From positions 3,127 to 67,126 of the forward strand of contig CAZKFR010000013.1 of assembly GCA_964552015.1 (NCBI GenBank): a stretch of 64,000 bases of DNA, written 5' to 3'. The position numbers and the translations under genes are program-made. Source of the DNA: Rhodocaloribacter sp964552015 (GTDB lineage Bacteria > Bacteroidota > Rhodothermia > Rhodothermales > ISCAR-4553). The notes below the pieces were generated by a model. The model did not search any database. It was not told the DNA's origin and saw only the letters and a list, made by a program, of their open reading frames with translations. Of the stretch, positions 17,229-25,799 are shown piece after piece; within the stretch, counting starts at the first letter, position 1; the number at the start of each line of letters is the position of its first letter.

Positions 17229-18047
17229 TCAGGGCTTGAGGCCGACCGACCGGCGCAGGCGACGCACCTCGGCATCCTGCAGGCGTCGCCACTTGCCCCG
17301 GCGCACGCCGGCCGTGGTCAGGCCCGCATAGGCGACCCGCTCCAACTGGACGACCTCGTGCCCGAGGGCCTCGAACATACGGCGGACCTGGCGGTTACGT
17401 CCTTCATGGATCTGCAGGCCCACCTCATGGTGGTTGTCCGGCGTCAGGTAGGCCACCCGGTCCGCCCGGGCCAGACCGTCGTCCAGCTCGATCCCTTCGC
17501 GAAGTTGCTCCAGCTGGTGCGGCTTGACGGCTTCCCGCGTGCGTACCCGGTAGAGTTTCTCGACCTGGTAGCGCGGGTGCATGAGCCGGTGGGCCAGTTC
17601 GCCGTCGTTGGTCAGGAGAAGCACGCCGGTGGTGTGGCGGTCCAGGCGCCCGACCGGGAATAGCCCCTCTTTCTCTTCGGGCGGCAGGTCGATCAGGTCG
17701 AGCACGGTGGCCCGGCCCTTCTCATCATCGGTGGTCGTAATCGTGTCGCCGGGCTTGTTGAGCAGGAGGTACAGATAGGGTTGCGGCGAGATGCGCCGGC
17801 CGTTGACGATCACCTCATCCCCCTCCTGCACCCGCACCCCCATCTCGGTAACCACCTCGCCGTTGACCCGGACGCGTCCTGCCCGGATCAGTTCATCCGC
17901 TTTGCGGCGCGAACACACCCCTGCCCGGGCAATGTAGCGGTTGAGCCGCATGCCATCGGTATCCGGTACCGGGGCGGATTTCGGCGCGACCTCGGGTTTG
18001 CGCTGTCGCGGCGTCCGGGAGGCCTTGTTCCGTCGTGACCCTTTCAT
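17229..18047 (-). CDS. rluB: 23S rRNA pseudouridine synthase, RluB/RsuA family
   Basis: The protein has 272 residues from the ATG at 18047; a TTG at 18065 is the only upstream alternative. Residues 1-32 form a basic, disordered leader. An S4 RNA-binding domain occupies about 33-80 (MRLNRYIARAGVCSRRKADE). The catalytic domain has LLNKPGDTITTTDDEKGR and VGRLDRHTTGVLLLTNDGEL, with Asp136 as the expected catalytic residue, and ends with EGRNRQVRRMFEALGHEVVQ. RluB modifies a uridine in 23S helix 80; RluE, RluF and RsuA are the alternatives, but the position after scpA-scpB is the classic location of rluB in many bacteria. The spacing to scpB is 45 bp. Confidence 0.9.
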   Translation of the reverse strand: MKGSRRNKASRTPRQRKPEVAPKSAPVPDTDGMRLNRYIARAGVCSRRKADELIRAGRVRVNGEVVTEMGVRVQEGDEVIVNGRRISPQPYLYLLLNKPGDTITTTDDEKGRATVLDLIDLPPEEKEGLFPVGRLDRHTTGVLLLTNDGELAHRLMHPRYQVEKLYRVRTREAVKPHQLEQLREGIELDDGLARADRVAYLTPDNHHEVGLQIHEGRNRQVRRMFEALGHEVVQLERVAYAGLTTAGVRRGKWRRLQDAEVRRLRRSVGLKP

Positions 18048-18092
18048 GGCTTCGTTGGGCGGCAACCCGCGGGGATACGAGAAAACCCCGGC

Positions 18093-18827
18093 TCAGGGGT
18101 CCGAGGTTTCGTCCGGCGAGGCGTCCGGTGGTTGAGCTAGCGGTTCAGGCGCCCCTTCGTGGAGGCCGGCTTCCATCAGGAGCCGGGCACGCTCCCGGTT
18201 AAAGGCTGGATCGTTGAGTAACTCCTCAACCTCGCGCAGGTTCGGCAGTTCACCGAGGCTTTGCAGGCCGAACTGCTCGAGGAAACGGGCGGTGGTGCCA
18301 TAGAGCAGCGGCCGCCCGACGGCCTCGCTGCGCCCCACAACGTCGATCAGATTGAGTTCGAGCAACCGGCGCAGGGCATAGTCGGAGTCCACGCCGCGCA
18401 CGTAGTCGACTTCCGGCTTGGTGACGGGCTGCCGGTACGCCACGACGGCCAGCGTCTCCATGAGCGAGCGCGAGAGACGGCGTTGCCGGGTGTCTTCGAA
18501 GAGGGCCCGCACGTACGGCGCCAGTTCCGGTTCCGTTGCCATGCGGTACCCGCCGGCCCAGCGGTGGATACGGAAGGTCCGCTCGGTAGCTTCATAGGCG
18601 GCATTGAGCCGATCGACGGCTTCTTCGATGGCGGACACCGGCGGCCGCGGCTCCCCCGTCACCTCGGCATACACCGCCGCGATGCGGGCCGGTGCAAGCG
18701 GCTCATCGGCAGCAAAGATCATGGCCTCGCAGACACGCTCCAGGCTGCGACGCACCGGCGCCTCCCCGTCGGTATCCAGCACAGTCGTCTCGGCTTCCAT
18801 GGCTTCAGCGGTTGATCCGATCGTCAT
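18093..18827 (-). CDS. scpB: Segregation and condensation protein B
   Basis: This 244-residue protein has the two winged-helix domains of ScpB: RSLERVCEAMIFAADEPLAP near the N-terminus, and SLMETLAVVAYRQPVTKPEV followed by DYVRGVDSDYALRRLLELNL. The sequence EAVGRPLLYGTTARFLEQFG is the family signature. ScpB binds ScpA and the SMC dimer to form the bacterial condensin that organises and segregates the chromosome. The start at 18827 overlaps the scpA stop by 23 bases; an ATG at 18800 would remove the overlap. The C-terminal 25 residues are acidic and Pro-rich. Confidence 0.93.
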   Translation of the reverse strand: MTIGSTAEAMEAETTVLDTDGEAPVRRSLERVCEAMIFAADEPLAPARIAAVYAEVTGEPRPPVSAIEEAVDRLNAAYEATERTFRIHRWAGGYRMATEPELAPYVRALFEDTRQRRLSRSLMETLAVVAYRQPVTKPEVDYVRGVDSDYALRRLLELNLIDVVGRSEAVGRPLLYGTTARFLEQFGLQSLGELPNLREVEELLNDPAFNRERARLLMEAGLHEGAPEPLAQPPDASPDETSDP

Positions 18828-19563
18828 CGACGGAGGCGGCTTCGCTTCCCGTTCGTGCCGCTACGACCCGCTCGACCAGAAAGTCGTCGGTACGGGCGAC
18901 GTAGAGGCACACGTGCCCCTGGCGAGCCAGTTCCAGCACGGCCAGGAACGTGGCGATGATGAAAGCTTTGGAACGACGCGCCACCAGGCTGGCGAACGAG
19001 ACACGCTGGCCGGAGAGCACCCGTTCCAGGACAAAGGCGATCTGGTCCTCGACGGCGTATTCCTCCCGCACCACCCGGTGGACCGGCTCGTCGACCGGCC
19101 GGGTCAGGATGCGACGGAGGGCAGCCACGAGGTCATAGACGCTGTTGTCCAGCAGCACCTCCTCCGGGGCCTCGTCCTGTGCCATAGCGGCTGCCCGGCC
19201 CCGCACGAAACGTTCGGCCCGGTCGGCCTCCCGCTCGGCAAGCACCCCGGCGGCCTCCTTGAACCGTACGTACTCGAGCAGCCGCTCCACCAGTTCACGC
19301 CGGGGATCGACCGGTTCGCCTTCCTCATCTACCTCGGGCGAGGGCAGCAGCATCCGCGCCTTGATGTTGATCAGAAGCGCCGCCATGTAGAGAAAGTCCC
19401 CTACACCGTCCAGATCGATCTCTTCGAGCCTCTGCACGTAAGCGAGAAACTCGTCGGCGATCCGGGCAATGGGGATGTCGTACACGTCCAGTTCATCCCG
19501 TCGGATGAAAAACAGCAACAGGTCCAGCGGACCTTCGAACTGCTCCAGGTGGACGCGATACAT
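18805..19563 (-). CDS. scpA: Segregation and condensation protein A
   Basis: The protein has 252 residues from the ATG at 19563 (MYRVHLEQFEGPLDLLLFFI), which matches the standard kleisin N-terminus; the frame is open further upstream but without homology. Conserved blocks are DELDVYDIPIARIADEFLAY, DFLYMAALLINIKARMLLP and the C-terminal winged-helix segment FASLVARRSKAFIIATFLAV followed by LELARQG. ScpA bridges the SMC heads and recruits ScpB. It sits between the epimerase gene (64 bp upstream) and scpB, with which it overlaps. Confidence 0.93.
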   Translation of the reverse strand: MYRVHLEQFEGPLDLLLFFIRRDELDVYDIPIARIADEFLAYVQRLEEIDLDGVGDFLYMAALLINIKARMLLPSPEVDEEGEPVDPRRELVERLLEYVRFKEAAGVLAEREADRAERFVRGRAAAMAQDEAPEEVLLDNSVYDLVAALRRILTRPVDEPVHRVVREEYAVEDQIAFVLERVLSGQRVSFASLVARRSKAFIIATFLAVLELARQGHVCLYVARTDDFLVERVVAARTGSEAASVDDDRINR

Positions 19564-19627
19564 CGTACGCAAGATGGGGAATCGGTCGGGGCGAAACCAG
19601 GCACCGGGGCGAGGCCTGGCGGCCGGT

Positions 19628-20560
19628 TCACACGGCCACACGGGTCTTGAACCACGCCACCGTGCGCCGCAGTCCTTCCTCCAGGGCCACGTCCGGGCTC
19701 CACCCCAGCTCGCGCTGGGCCCGCGCATAGCCCAGCACGCTGCGCCGCTGCTCACCCGGCTTGGCGGGCGCATGCCGCTCGGGCACCGACGGGTCGATCA
19801 GCTCGCGCAACGTCCGGAACAGTTCGTTGACGTTCGTCTCGACGCCGGTCCCCACGTTGAAGATACCGCTGCCGTCATAGTTCAGCGCCGCCACGTTGGC
19901 CCGAACGACGTCCCCGACGTAGACGTAGTCGCGTGTCTGGAGCCCGTCGCCGTTGATGAAGGGGGCCTCTCCCCGGAGCATCCGTTCGGTGAAGATGGCC
20001 ACCACGCCGGCTTCCCCATGGGGGTTCTGCCGCGGGCCATATACGTTGGCGTAACGCAACGCCACGTAGTCGATGCCGTACTGCGCCCGGTAATAGAACA
20101 GGTATTTTTCCGTACAGAGCTTCGTGATGCCGTAGGGCGAGAGCGGGCGAAGCGGGTGTTCTTCGTCCTGGGGCGTGTAGTCCGGTTCCCCGTAGATAGC
20201 CCCCCCCGTCGATGCAAAGAGCACCTTTTTCAGGCCATGCTCCCGCCCGGCCTCCATCAGGTTCAGGAACCCGATCAGGTTCACGTCGGCATCGAAGCGC
20301 GGGTCGGCCACGGAGCGGCGCACGTCCATCTGGGCGGCGTGGTGGCAGAGCACGTCGTATTGCTCGCGCCGCATGACCTCGGCGGCTTCGGGCGAGCGGA
20401 TGTCCATCCGGTGTACGACGGCGCCTTCGGGCACGTTTTCTTCCCGCCCGCCCGAAAAATCGTCCATCACATGCACGTCGTGTCCCTGGGCGCGAAACGC
20501 ATCCGCCACGTGCGAGCCAATGAATCCGGCGCCTCCGGTGACGAGGATCTTGTGTTTCAT
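19628..20560 (-). CDS. NAD-dependent nucleotide-sugar epimerase/dehydratase (UDP-glucose 4-epimerase-like)
   Basis: This is a 310-residue extended short-chain dehydrogenase. The start at 20560 places the Rossmann motif VTGGAGFIGS at residues 7-16. The active site is seen as FASTGGAIYG (Ser/Thr at 117-118) and the Tyr143/Lys147 pair in SPYGITK. Substrate-side motifs include RYANVYGPRQNPHGEAG, INGDGLQTRDYVYVGDVV and IFNVGTGVETNVNEL. It most resembles the UDP-glucose/UDP-GlcNAc 4-epimerase group, used for surface polysaccharides, but the exact sugar cannot be fixed. It follows the M16 protease gene by 13 bp and precedes scpA. Confidence 0.85.
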   Translation of the reverse strand: MKHKILVTGGAGFIGSHVADAFRAQGHDVHVMDDFSGGREENVPEGAVVHRMDIRSPEAAEVMRREQYDVLCHHAAQMDVRRSVADPRFDADVNLIGFLNLMEAGREHGLKKVLFASTGGAIYGEPDYTPQDEEHPLRPLSPYGITKLCTEKYLFYYRAQYGIDYVALRYANVYGPRQNPHGEAGVVAIFTERMLRGEAPFINGDGLQTRDYVYVGDVVRANVAALNYDGSGIFNVGTGVETNVNELFRTLRELIDPSVPERHAPAKPGEQRRSVLGYARAQRELGWSPDVALEEGLRRTVAWFKTRVAV

Positions 20561-20573
20561 AACCGTGATGCTG

Positions 20574-21848
20574 TTAAGGGGTCTGGTTTCCGTTTCGAGG
20601 TACGAGGACGGCGCTGGAGAAGCGCTCGGGCACGAACAGCGTGCGGGCCACCTCCAGCACATCTTCCCGGGTTACGGCCTCCACCTGTTCGATGATTTCA
20701 TCGAGCGTGAAATACCGCCCGTAGTAGAGTTCCTGCCGTCCGAGCCGCATCATCCGGCTGCCCATGCTCTCGAGCCCGAGCATGATCGAACCTTTGACCT
20801 GGTTGATAGCCTCGTTCAACATACGCGGGCTGACGGGCTGCTGCACCAGCCGGTCGAGTTCACGGAGAATGAGCCGCCGCGCCCGGTCCACCTTCGACGG
20901 GTCGGTACCCATGTACACGCCGAAGTCGCCGGTATCGGAGTGGAGGTTCATGAACGAGTAGATGTTATAACAATAGCCGTACTTCTCCCGAATGTTCTGG
21001 TTGAGCCGGCTCGACATGCCGCCGCCGAGCAGGGTGTTGAGCACCGAGAGCGCCGCCCGACGAGGGTCGTGCACATCGAAGGCGGGCAACCCCAGGACCA
21101 GGTGCGCCTGCTGCAACGGCCGTGCCTCGACGACGTGCGCGGGGACGTACCCATCGACGGGTGCCCGCGCGGCGGTGCCGGGCTGACGATCCGCCCGGGC
21201 AAAGATGCGCTCCACCTGCCGCACGAGGCGGTCGTGGTCCACGTTCCCTGCCACGGCCACGACCATCCGGTCGGGCGTGTAGTGCCGGTTCAGGTAGTCA
21301 ACGAGCTGCTCGCGGGTGAAGGACACGACCGTTTCCGGGAAGCCAATCACCGGGCGCCCCATCGGGTGGTCGCCATAGAGGGCCGTCTCGAACCGGTCGA
21401 AGACGAGGTCCTCCGGCGTGTCCTCGTACATCCGCATCTCCTCGATGACCACGTCCTTCTCCTTCTCGAGCTCCCGTTCGGGAAACGTGGGATGGAGCAC
21501 GAGGTCGCACACCGTGTCTACGGCCCGGGCCAGGTGCTCGTCGAGGGCCCGGGCATAATAGCAGGTGTACTCCTTGCCGGTGAATGCGTTGAGGTAGCCG
21601 CCCACGGCCTCCATGCGCCGGGCGATCTGGTGCATCCGCCGGTGGGCCGTCCCCTTGAACACCATGTGTTCGATGAAATGGCTGATGCCGCTCTCCGCGG
21701 CGGCCTCGTCCCGACTGCCGGTATAGACCCAGATGCCGACGGAGATCGAGCGTACGGACGGGATCTTCTCGGTCACGACGCGCACGCCATTGGGCAGTAC
21801 GGTCTTCTCGAAGAGAGGGAGCGTGGCGGATTTCGGATAAGGCTTCAT
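20574..21848 (-). CDS. M16 family zinc peptidase (pitrilysin/MPP-like)
   Basis: The protein has 424 residues. The inverted zinc motif HxxEH is visible as ESGISHFIEHMVFKGT (His57, Glu60, His61), with the distal acidic region in VIEEMRMYEDTPED. The C-terminal non-catalytic half carries the R/Y substrate-binding block (RLNQNIREKYGYCYNIYSF). This single-chain, two-domain form is the bacterial M16B type, close to mitochondrial processing peptidase and YmxG, which in many genomes also sits next to pnp, as here. There is no signal peptide, so it is likely cytoplasmic. Typical substrates are short peptides. Confidence 0.9.
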   Translation of the reverse strand: MKPYPKSATLPLFEKTVLPNGVRVVTEKIPSVRSISVGIWVYTGSRDEAAAESGISHFIEHMVFKGTAHRRMHQIARRMEAVGGYLNAFTGKEYTCYYARALDEHLARAVDTVCDLVLHPTFPERELEKEKDVVIEEMRMYEDTPEDLVFDRFETALYGDHPMGRPVIGFPETVVSFTREQLVDYLNRHYTPDRMVVAVAGNVDHDRLVRQVERIFARADRQPGTAARAPVDGYVPAHVVEARPLQQAHLVLGLPAFDVHDPRRAALSVLNTLLGGGMSSRLNQNIREKYGYCYNIYSFMNLHSDTGDFGVYMGTDPSKVDRARRLILRELDRLVQQPVSPRMLNEAINQVKGSIMLGLESMGSRMMRLGRQELYYGRYFTLDEIIEQVEAVTREDVLEVARTLFVPERFSSAVLVPRNGNQTP

Positions 21849-21864
21849 CGCGAGGATAAAGAAG

Positions 21865-21891
21865 AAGGCGAGAGCACCGGGCCCCCGCCTT
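21865..21891 (-). terminator. Candidate intrinsic terminator after pnp
   Basis: On the minus strand AAGGCG and CGCCTT form a 6-bp stem around a 15-base loop that includes GGGCCC. It is followed by CTTCTTTATCC, a T-rich run that ends just before the M16 gene ATG at 21848. It could end pnp transcription or form a hairpin in the M16 leader. Confidence 0.45.
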
Positions 21892-21997
21892 GCTTGCTTA
21901 CGGTTTGCGGGCTACGCCGGGTGTGAATCCGACGGGCCGCGATCGGGAGCGCTTATACCCGGGCCGGCGCCGGTGGGTTCGGCGCTCCGGCGCGTCG

Positions 21998-24289
21998 TCA
22001 GCGCCGTCCGCCCCGGCGATCCCGGCCGCCGCGGCCGCCATCCCGTCCGCCCCGGCCACCCCGGCCACCATCCCGACCACCGCGACCACCATCCCGGCCG
22101 CCGCGGCCGCCATTGCGGGACTCACGGGACTCATCGTACCCCTCGGGCTTGGGCAGGAACGGCTTGCGGCTGAAACGCAGCTTGCCGTCGTCGCGCACCT
22201 CGATGAGTTGCACCTGCACCTTGTCCCCCACCTGGAGGTGGTCCTCCACGCGCTCGACGTACCCGTAGTCAAGTTCGGAGACGTGCAGCAGCCCTTCCTT
22301 GCCCGGCAGGATCTCGATGATGGCCCCAAAGGGCTCGATCTTACGGACCGTTCCTACGTACGTCTCGCCCGCTTCCGGAACGGTGACGATGGCCTTGATC
22401 ATCTCGATGGCGGCACGGGCGTTCTCCTCGTTCGTGGCCGCCACGGTCACGATACCGATCCCACCTTCCTCGGTGATGTCGATCGTCGTGTTCGTGTCAC
22501 GCTGAATTCCCTGAATGACCTTACCTCCGGGGCCGATGACCGCCCCGATGAGGCTCGCATCGATGGTGATCTGGGTCAGGCGCGGCGCGTAGGGCGAGAG
22601 GTTGGGCCGCGGCCGGTCCAGCACGCTATCCATGATGTCCAGGATATGATGCCGCCCGGCCCGCGCCTGCTCGAGGGCCTGCAGGAGGATCTCCCGCGAG
22701 AGGCCGGCGATCTTGATATCCATCTGGCAGGCCGTGATGCCGTCCCGCGTGCCGGTGACCTTGAAGTCCATGTCCCCGAGATGATCCTCGGTGCCCAGGA
22801 TGTCGCTCAGCACGGCCGTGCGCTGCCCGTCGCTGATGAGCCCCATGGCGATACCGGCCACCGCCTTCTTGATCGGCACGCCGGCATCCATGAGCGCCAG
22901 CGAGCCGGAGCACACACTCGCCATCGACGAGGAGCCGTTCGACTCGAGCACGTCGGCATTGATACGGATGGTATAGGGGAACGCTTCTTCGGAGGGCAGC
23001 ATCGGCGCCAGCGCCCGTTCGGCCAGGAACCCGTGCCCGATCTCGCGGCGGCTTGCCCCCCGGAGGAACTTGACCTCCCCCGTACAGAACGGCGGGAAGC
23101 TGTAATGCAGGTAGAAGCGCCGGTCCGTCGTGTCGAAGATCTGATCGACGGCCTGCACGTCCTTCTTCGTCCCCAGCGTAACGGAGGCCAGCACCTGCGT
23201 CTCACCGCGGGTGAAGATCGCCGAACCGTGGACGCGGGGCAGGTACCCCACCTCGGCCCAGATGTCGCGAATCTCGTCGAGGCGGCGGCCGTCGAGGCGG
23301 CGGTGTTCGGAGAGGATCATCTCCCGCATGACCTCCTTCTCCACCTGGCTGACGGCATCCTTGATCTGGCTCGCCGTCCACCCCTCGGGGGTCGCGTCGG
23401 CGCGGGTCGTCCCGGCCTCCGGGTCGTCCTGACCGAGCAAAGCCGTCAGGACCTCCTCTTTGATGGCGTCGATGCCGTCGTAGAACGACGCCTTGTCGTA
23501 CGGCGCCCGCAGGTGCTCGGCCATGCGCGGCCCGAGCAGTTCGCGGACGCGCTCGACCAGCGCCGGCGGCGTCACGATCGGCTCGTAGGCGAAGGGTTCG
23601 ACCGGCCCATGTTCCGCCACAAAGTCCCGCTGCCCGCGGCAGAGCACCTTGATGGCCTCGTGCGCCACGTCGAGCGCCTCGACCATCTCCTCCTCACTGA
23701 TCTCCTCCATCTCGCCCTCGACCATGACCAGCGCGTCTTCCTTGCCGGCCACGATCAGGTCGATGTCGCTTTCCTCGAGCTGCTGGATCGTCGGGTTGAC
23801 GATGTATTCCCCGTTGACCCGCCCCACGCGCACCTCGGCGATGGGGCCGTCGAACGGTGCACCGGCGAGCATCAGCGCGGCCGAGGCGCCGATCCCGGCC
23901 AGCACGTCGGCGTCGTTCTCCGGGTCGGCCGAAATCACGTAGATGATGACCTGGACTTCATGATAGAAGCCCTCGGCAAAGAGCGGGCGCAGCGCCCGGT
24001 CCACCAGACGCGAGGAGAGCACCTCCTTGTCCGTCGGGCGTCCTTCGCGCTTGATGAAGCCCCCCGGGATCTTACCCCCGGCCGAATATTTCTCCCGGTA
24101 GTCGACCGTCAGCGGGAAAAAGCCCTGTCCTTCTCGTACGTCTTTGGCGATCACAGCGGTGCAGAGCACCATGGTGTCGCCCAGGCGGGCCACCACGGAC
24201 CCGTTGGCCTGTTTGGCCAGACGCCCCGTCTCCAGGGTGATCGTCCGACCGGGTGCAAACTCGATTTCGCGGATGGTTGTCTTCGACAT
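21998..24289 (-). CDS. pnp: Polyribonucleotide nucleotidyltransferase (PNPase) with RGG tail
   Basis: This 763-residue phosphorolytic 3'-5' exoribonuclease has two RNase PH domains: the first with FIKREGRPTDKEVLSSRLVD, the second with ILGTEDHLGDMDFKVTGTRD, whose acidic residues bind the catalytic metal. A KH domain follows (IGAVIGPGGKVIQGIQ), then S1 (GTVRKIEPFGAIIEILPGKE). It normally works in mRNA decay and the degradosome. The last 37 residues (about 727-763) are almost purely Gly, Arg and Asp in RGG repeats, far beyond the S1 domain and not part of the usual PNPase. It is downstream of rpsO, the common order in bacteria. Confidence 0.95.
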   Translation of the reverse strand: MSKTTIREIEFAPGRTITLETGRLAKQANGSVVARLGDTMVLCTAVIAKDVREGQGFFPLTVDYREKYSAGGKIPGGFIKREGRPTDKEVLSSRLVDRALRPLFAEGFYHEVQVIIYVISADPENDADVLAGIGASAALMLAGAPFDGPIAEVRVGRVNGEYIVNPTIQQLEESDIDLIVAGKEDALVMVEGEMEEISEEEMVEALDVAHEAIKVLCRGQRDFVAEHGPVEPFAYEPIVTPPALVERVRELLGPRMAEHLRAPYDKASFYDGIDAIKEEVLTALLGQDDPEAGTTRADATPEGWTASQIKDAVSQVEKEVMREMILSEHRRLDGRRLDEIRDIWAEVGYLPRVHGSAIFTRGETQVLASVTLGTKKDVQAVDQIFDTTDRRFYLHYSFPPFCTGEVKFLRGASRREIGHGFLAERALAPMLPSEEAFPYTIRINADVLESNGSSSMASVCSGSLALMDAGVPIKKAVAGIAMGLISDGQRTAVLSDILGTEDHLGDMDFKVTGTRDGITACQMDIKIAGLSREILLQALEQARAGRHHILDIMDSVLDRPRPNLSPYAPRLTQITIDASLIGAVIGPGGKVIQGIQRDTNTTIDITEEGGIGIVTVAATNEENARAAIEMIKAIVTVPEAGETYVGTVRKIEPFGAIIEILPGKEGLLHVSELDYGYVERVEDHLQVGDKVQVQLIEVRDDGKLRFSRKPFLPKPEGYDESRESRNGGRGGRDGGRGGRDGGRGGRGGRDGGRGGRDRRGGRR
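22001..22111 (-). repeat. Coding tandem repeat for the RGG tail of PNPase
   Basis: The last 37 codons of pnp are imperfect repeats of units coding GGRGGRD. At DNA level the plus strand shows runs such as CCGCGGCCGCCATCCCG and CCGCGACCACCATCCCG. Such repeats can change length by slippage, so tail length may vary between strains. Confidence 0.7.
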
Positions 24290-24425
24290 CGTTCTCCCAA
24301 CGTCTAGGTTATGCTTCCCTTTCTCCTTCGCAACGCTACGCCTGTCCAGGTTCGTACAGGAAGGCTGCTGGCGGTCACCGGATCGGAGGATACCGTTCGG
24401 GGGCCTGGCCGCAGGCGTTCCTCGT

Positions 24426-24439
24426 GCGCCCGGAGGCGC
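24426..24439 (-). other. GC hairpin in the rpsO-pnp spacer
   Basis: GCGCC and GGCGC flank a 4-base loop (TCCG on the minus strand) in the 200-base rpsO-pnp spacer. There is no T-run, so it is not a clear terminator. In enterobacteria pnp mRNA is autoregulated through an RNase III-cut leader stem; a similar role here is only a guess. Nothing else was recognised in 24290-24489. Confidence 0.35.
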
Positions 24440-24489
24440 CTAGCAAGAACGGCACCCCCGCCCTGCAGGGATGCCGCCCGGCCGCATGG

Positions 24490-24756
24490 TCACTTGCGGA
24501 TGCCCAGCTGCTCGATGATCCGACGATACCGGGTGATGTCCCGATCCATCAGGTAGTTGAGCAACCGGCGGCGTTTGCCGACCAGCTTCAACAGGCCACG
24601 CCGTGTCGAGTGGTCCTTGGGATGCTGCTTCAGGTGTTCGGTCAACTCATTGATGCGATGCGTGAAGATCGCGATCTGGACCTCGGCCGTACCGGTATCC
24701 TTCTCGTTCTTCCCGTACGTTTTGATGAGTTGCTCTTTGGTTTCCTTGTCCATCAT
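24490..24756 (-). CDS. rpsO: 30S ribosomal protein S15
   Basis: This 88-residue protein has the full S15 pattern: KETKEQLIKTYGKNEKDTGT, EVQIAIFTHRINELTEHLKQ, HPKDHSTRRGLLKLVGKRRR and LLNYLMDRDITRYRRIIEQL ending GIRK. S15 binds the 16S central domain and nucleates platform assembly. The ATG at 24756 is chosen because AGGAG lies 9 bases upstream, one of the few clear Shine-Dalgarno sites here; the adjacent ATG at 24753 would be 12 bases away. It is separated from ribF by a terminator (24801-24824) and precedes pnp. Confidence 0.97.
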   Translation of the reverse strand: MMDKETKEQLIKTYGKNEKDTGTAEVQIAIFTHRINELTEHLKQHPKDHSTRRGLLKLVGKRRRLLNYLMDRDITRYRRIIEQLGIRK

Positions 24757-24787
24757 GATGGGTGGCTCCTCTTTAGATTGATACCAT

Positions 24788-24824
24788 CGTAAAGAAGAAT
24801 CCAGGGGCCACGGGGGCCACCTGG
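24788..24824 (-). terminator. Intrinsic terminator between ribF and rpsO
   Basis: On the minus strand CCAGGTGGCC and GGCCCCTGG pair as a 9-bp stem with one bulged T and a CCCGT loop (24801-24824). The T-rich run ATTCTTCTTT (24791-24800) follows. It lies 30 bases after the ribF stop, so it probably ends the rimP-ribF transcript before rpsO. Confidence 0.65.
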
Positions 24825-24853
24825 AAACGCTGCTCACGCATAGAGCAGACAGG

Positions 24854-25792
24854 TTAAGTTACGGCTCTGAGCGCTTCCATACAACGCTCCCGGTCCCGGG
24901 AAAGTTGCTCGACGAGCGCCTCTACGGACGGAAATTTACGCTCGTCCCGAATACGCTCGACGAATTCTATGCGAAGGCGGCGCCCGTAGAGATCGCCCTG
25001 AAAATCGAACAGGTGCACTTCCAGATGTAACCCCTGCCCCTCGAACGTGGGCCGTATGCCGATGTTCATCATGCCGCCGTAGGGGTCGGCCTCCTCCTCG
25101 ATGCGGGCCAGGACGGCATAGACCCCCTGCCGCGGTATCACCTTGCGCGGGTGTTCGACGGCCAGGTTCGCCGTGGGGAAACCGATAACCCGTCCACGCC
25201 GGGCGCCGGGCACGACCTCACCGGCCAACGCGTAGCGCCGACCCAGTAGCTGTGCCGCCGTACGCACGTCGCCCGCCTCCCGGAGCAGCGTACGGATCTC
25301 GGTGGACGATACGACATGCTCGGCCACGACCTGCGGCGGGATCACATCCACCGCGAAGCCGTGCTTTTCGCCGAGCGTTTCGAGTAGCCGGGCGTCGCCA
25401 CCCCGCCCCCGGCCGAAGCCGTGGTCGTACCCGATGACGATCTCTTGCAAGCCGATGCGTGCCACGAGTACGGATTCGACGAAGGCCTCGGCGCTCAGGC
25501 GGGCAAACTCGGGCGTGAAGGGGATAACGATGAAGCGGTCGATGCCGAGTGCTTCAAGCAGGTCGGCCCGCTCGTCGATGGTGGTCAGCAACGGCACGGG
25601 TCGGCCGGTGACGACTTCACGGGGATGCGGATCGAACGAGACCACGACGCTGTGTCCCCCCTGCTCAACCACCCGCTGCCGCAGATAGCGCAGGATGGCC
25701 TGGTGGCCCAGGTGCACGCCGTCGAACGTCCCGACCGTCACGCGCGAGGTGGGGTCATAGATGATCTGATCCAGCCCGTACTCTCGTCTCAT
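24854..25792 (-). CDS. ribF: Bifunctional riboflavin kinase / FAD synthetase
   Basis: This 312-residue two-domain enzyme makes FMN from riboflavin and FAD from FMN. The N-terminal adenylyltransferase has the nucleotide-binding motif VTVGTFDGVHLGHQAILRYL, then VVSFDPHPREV and IGYDHGFGRGRGGDARLLET. The region around 181-300 is the flavokinase, with RRGRVIGFPTANLAVEHPRK, GVYAVLARIEEEADPYGGMM followed by NIGIRPTF, and LEVHLFDFQGDLYGRRLRIE. It is the last gene of the infB operon (7 bp after truB) and is followed by a terminator. Confidence 0.95.
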   Translation of the reverse strand: MRREYGLDQIIYDPTSRVTVGTFDGVHLGHQAILRYLRQRVVEQGGHSVVVSFDPHPREVVTGRPVPLLTTIDERADLLEALGIDRFIVIPFTPEFARLSAEAFVESVLVARIGLQEIVIGYDHGFGRGRGGDARLLETLGEKHGFAVDVIPPQVVAEHVVSSTEIRTLLREAGDVRTAAQLLGRRYALAGEVVPGARRGRVIGFPTANLAVEHPRKVIPRQGVYAVLARIEEEADPYGGMMNIGIRPTFEGQGLHLEVHLFDFQGDLYGRRLRIEFVERIRDERKFPSVEALVEQLSRDRERCMEALRAVT

Positions 25793-25799
25793 ACCAGGC

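Noticed and set aside
22001..22111. Short GC-rich repeats considered as a CRISPR array.
   Set aside because: The units are tiny, have no spacers, and code the RGG tail of PNPase.
21890..24307. An 805-codon plus-strand open frame opposite pnp.
   Set aside because: It is antisense to the full PNPase sequence and has no recognisable domain.
24345..24360. GGTTCGTAC-like sequence considered as a tRNA T-loop.
   Set aside because: No acceptor stem or anticodon arm could be built around it.
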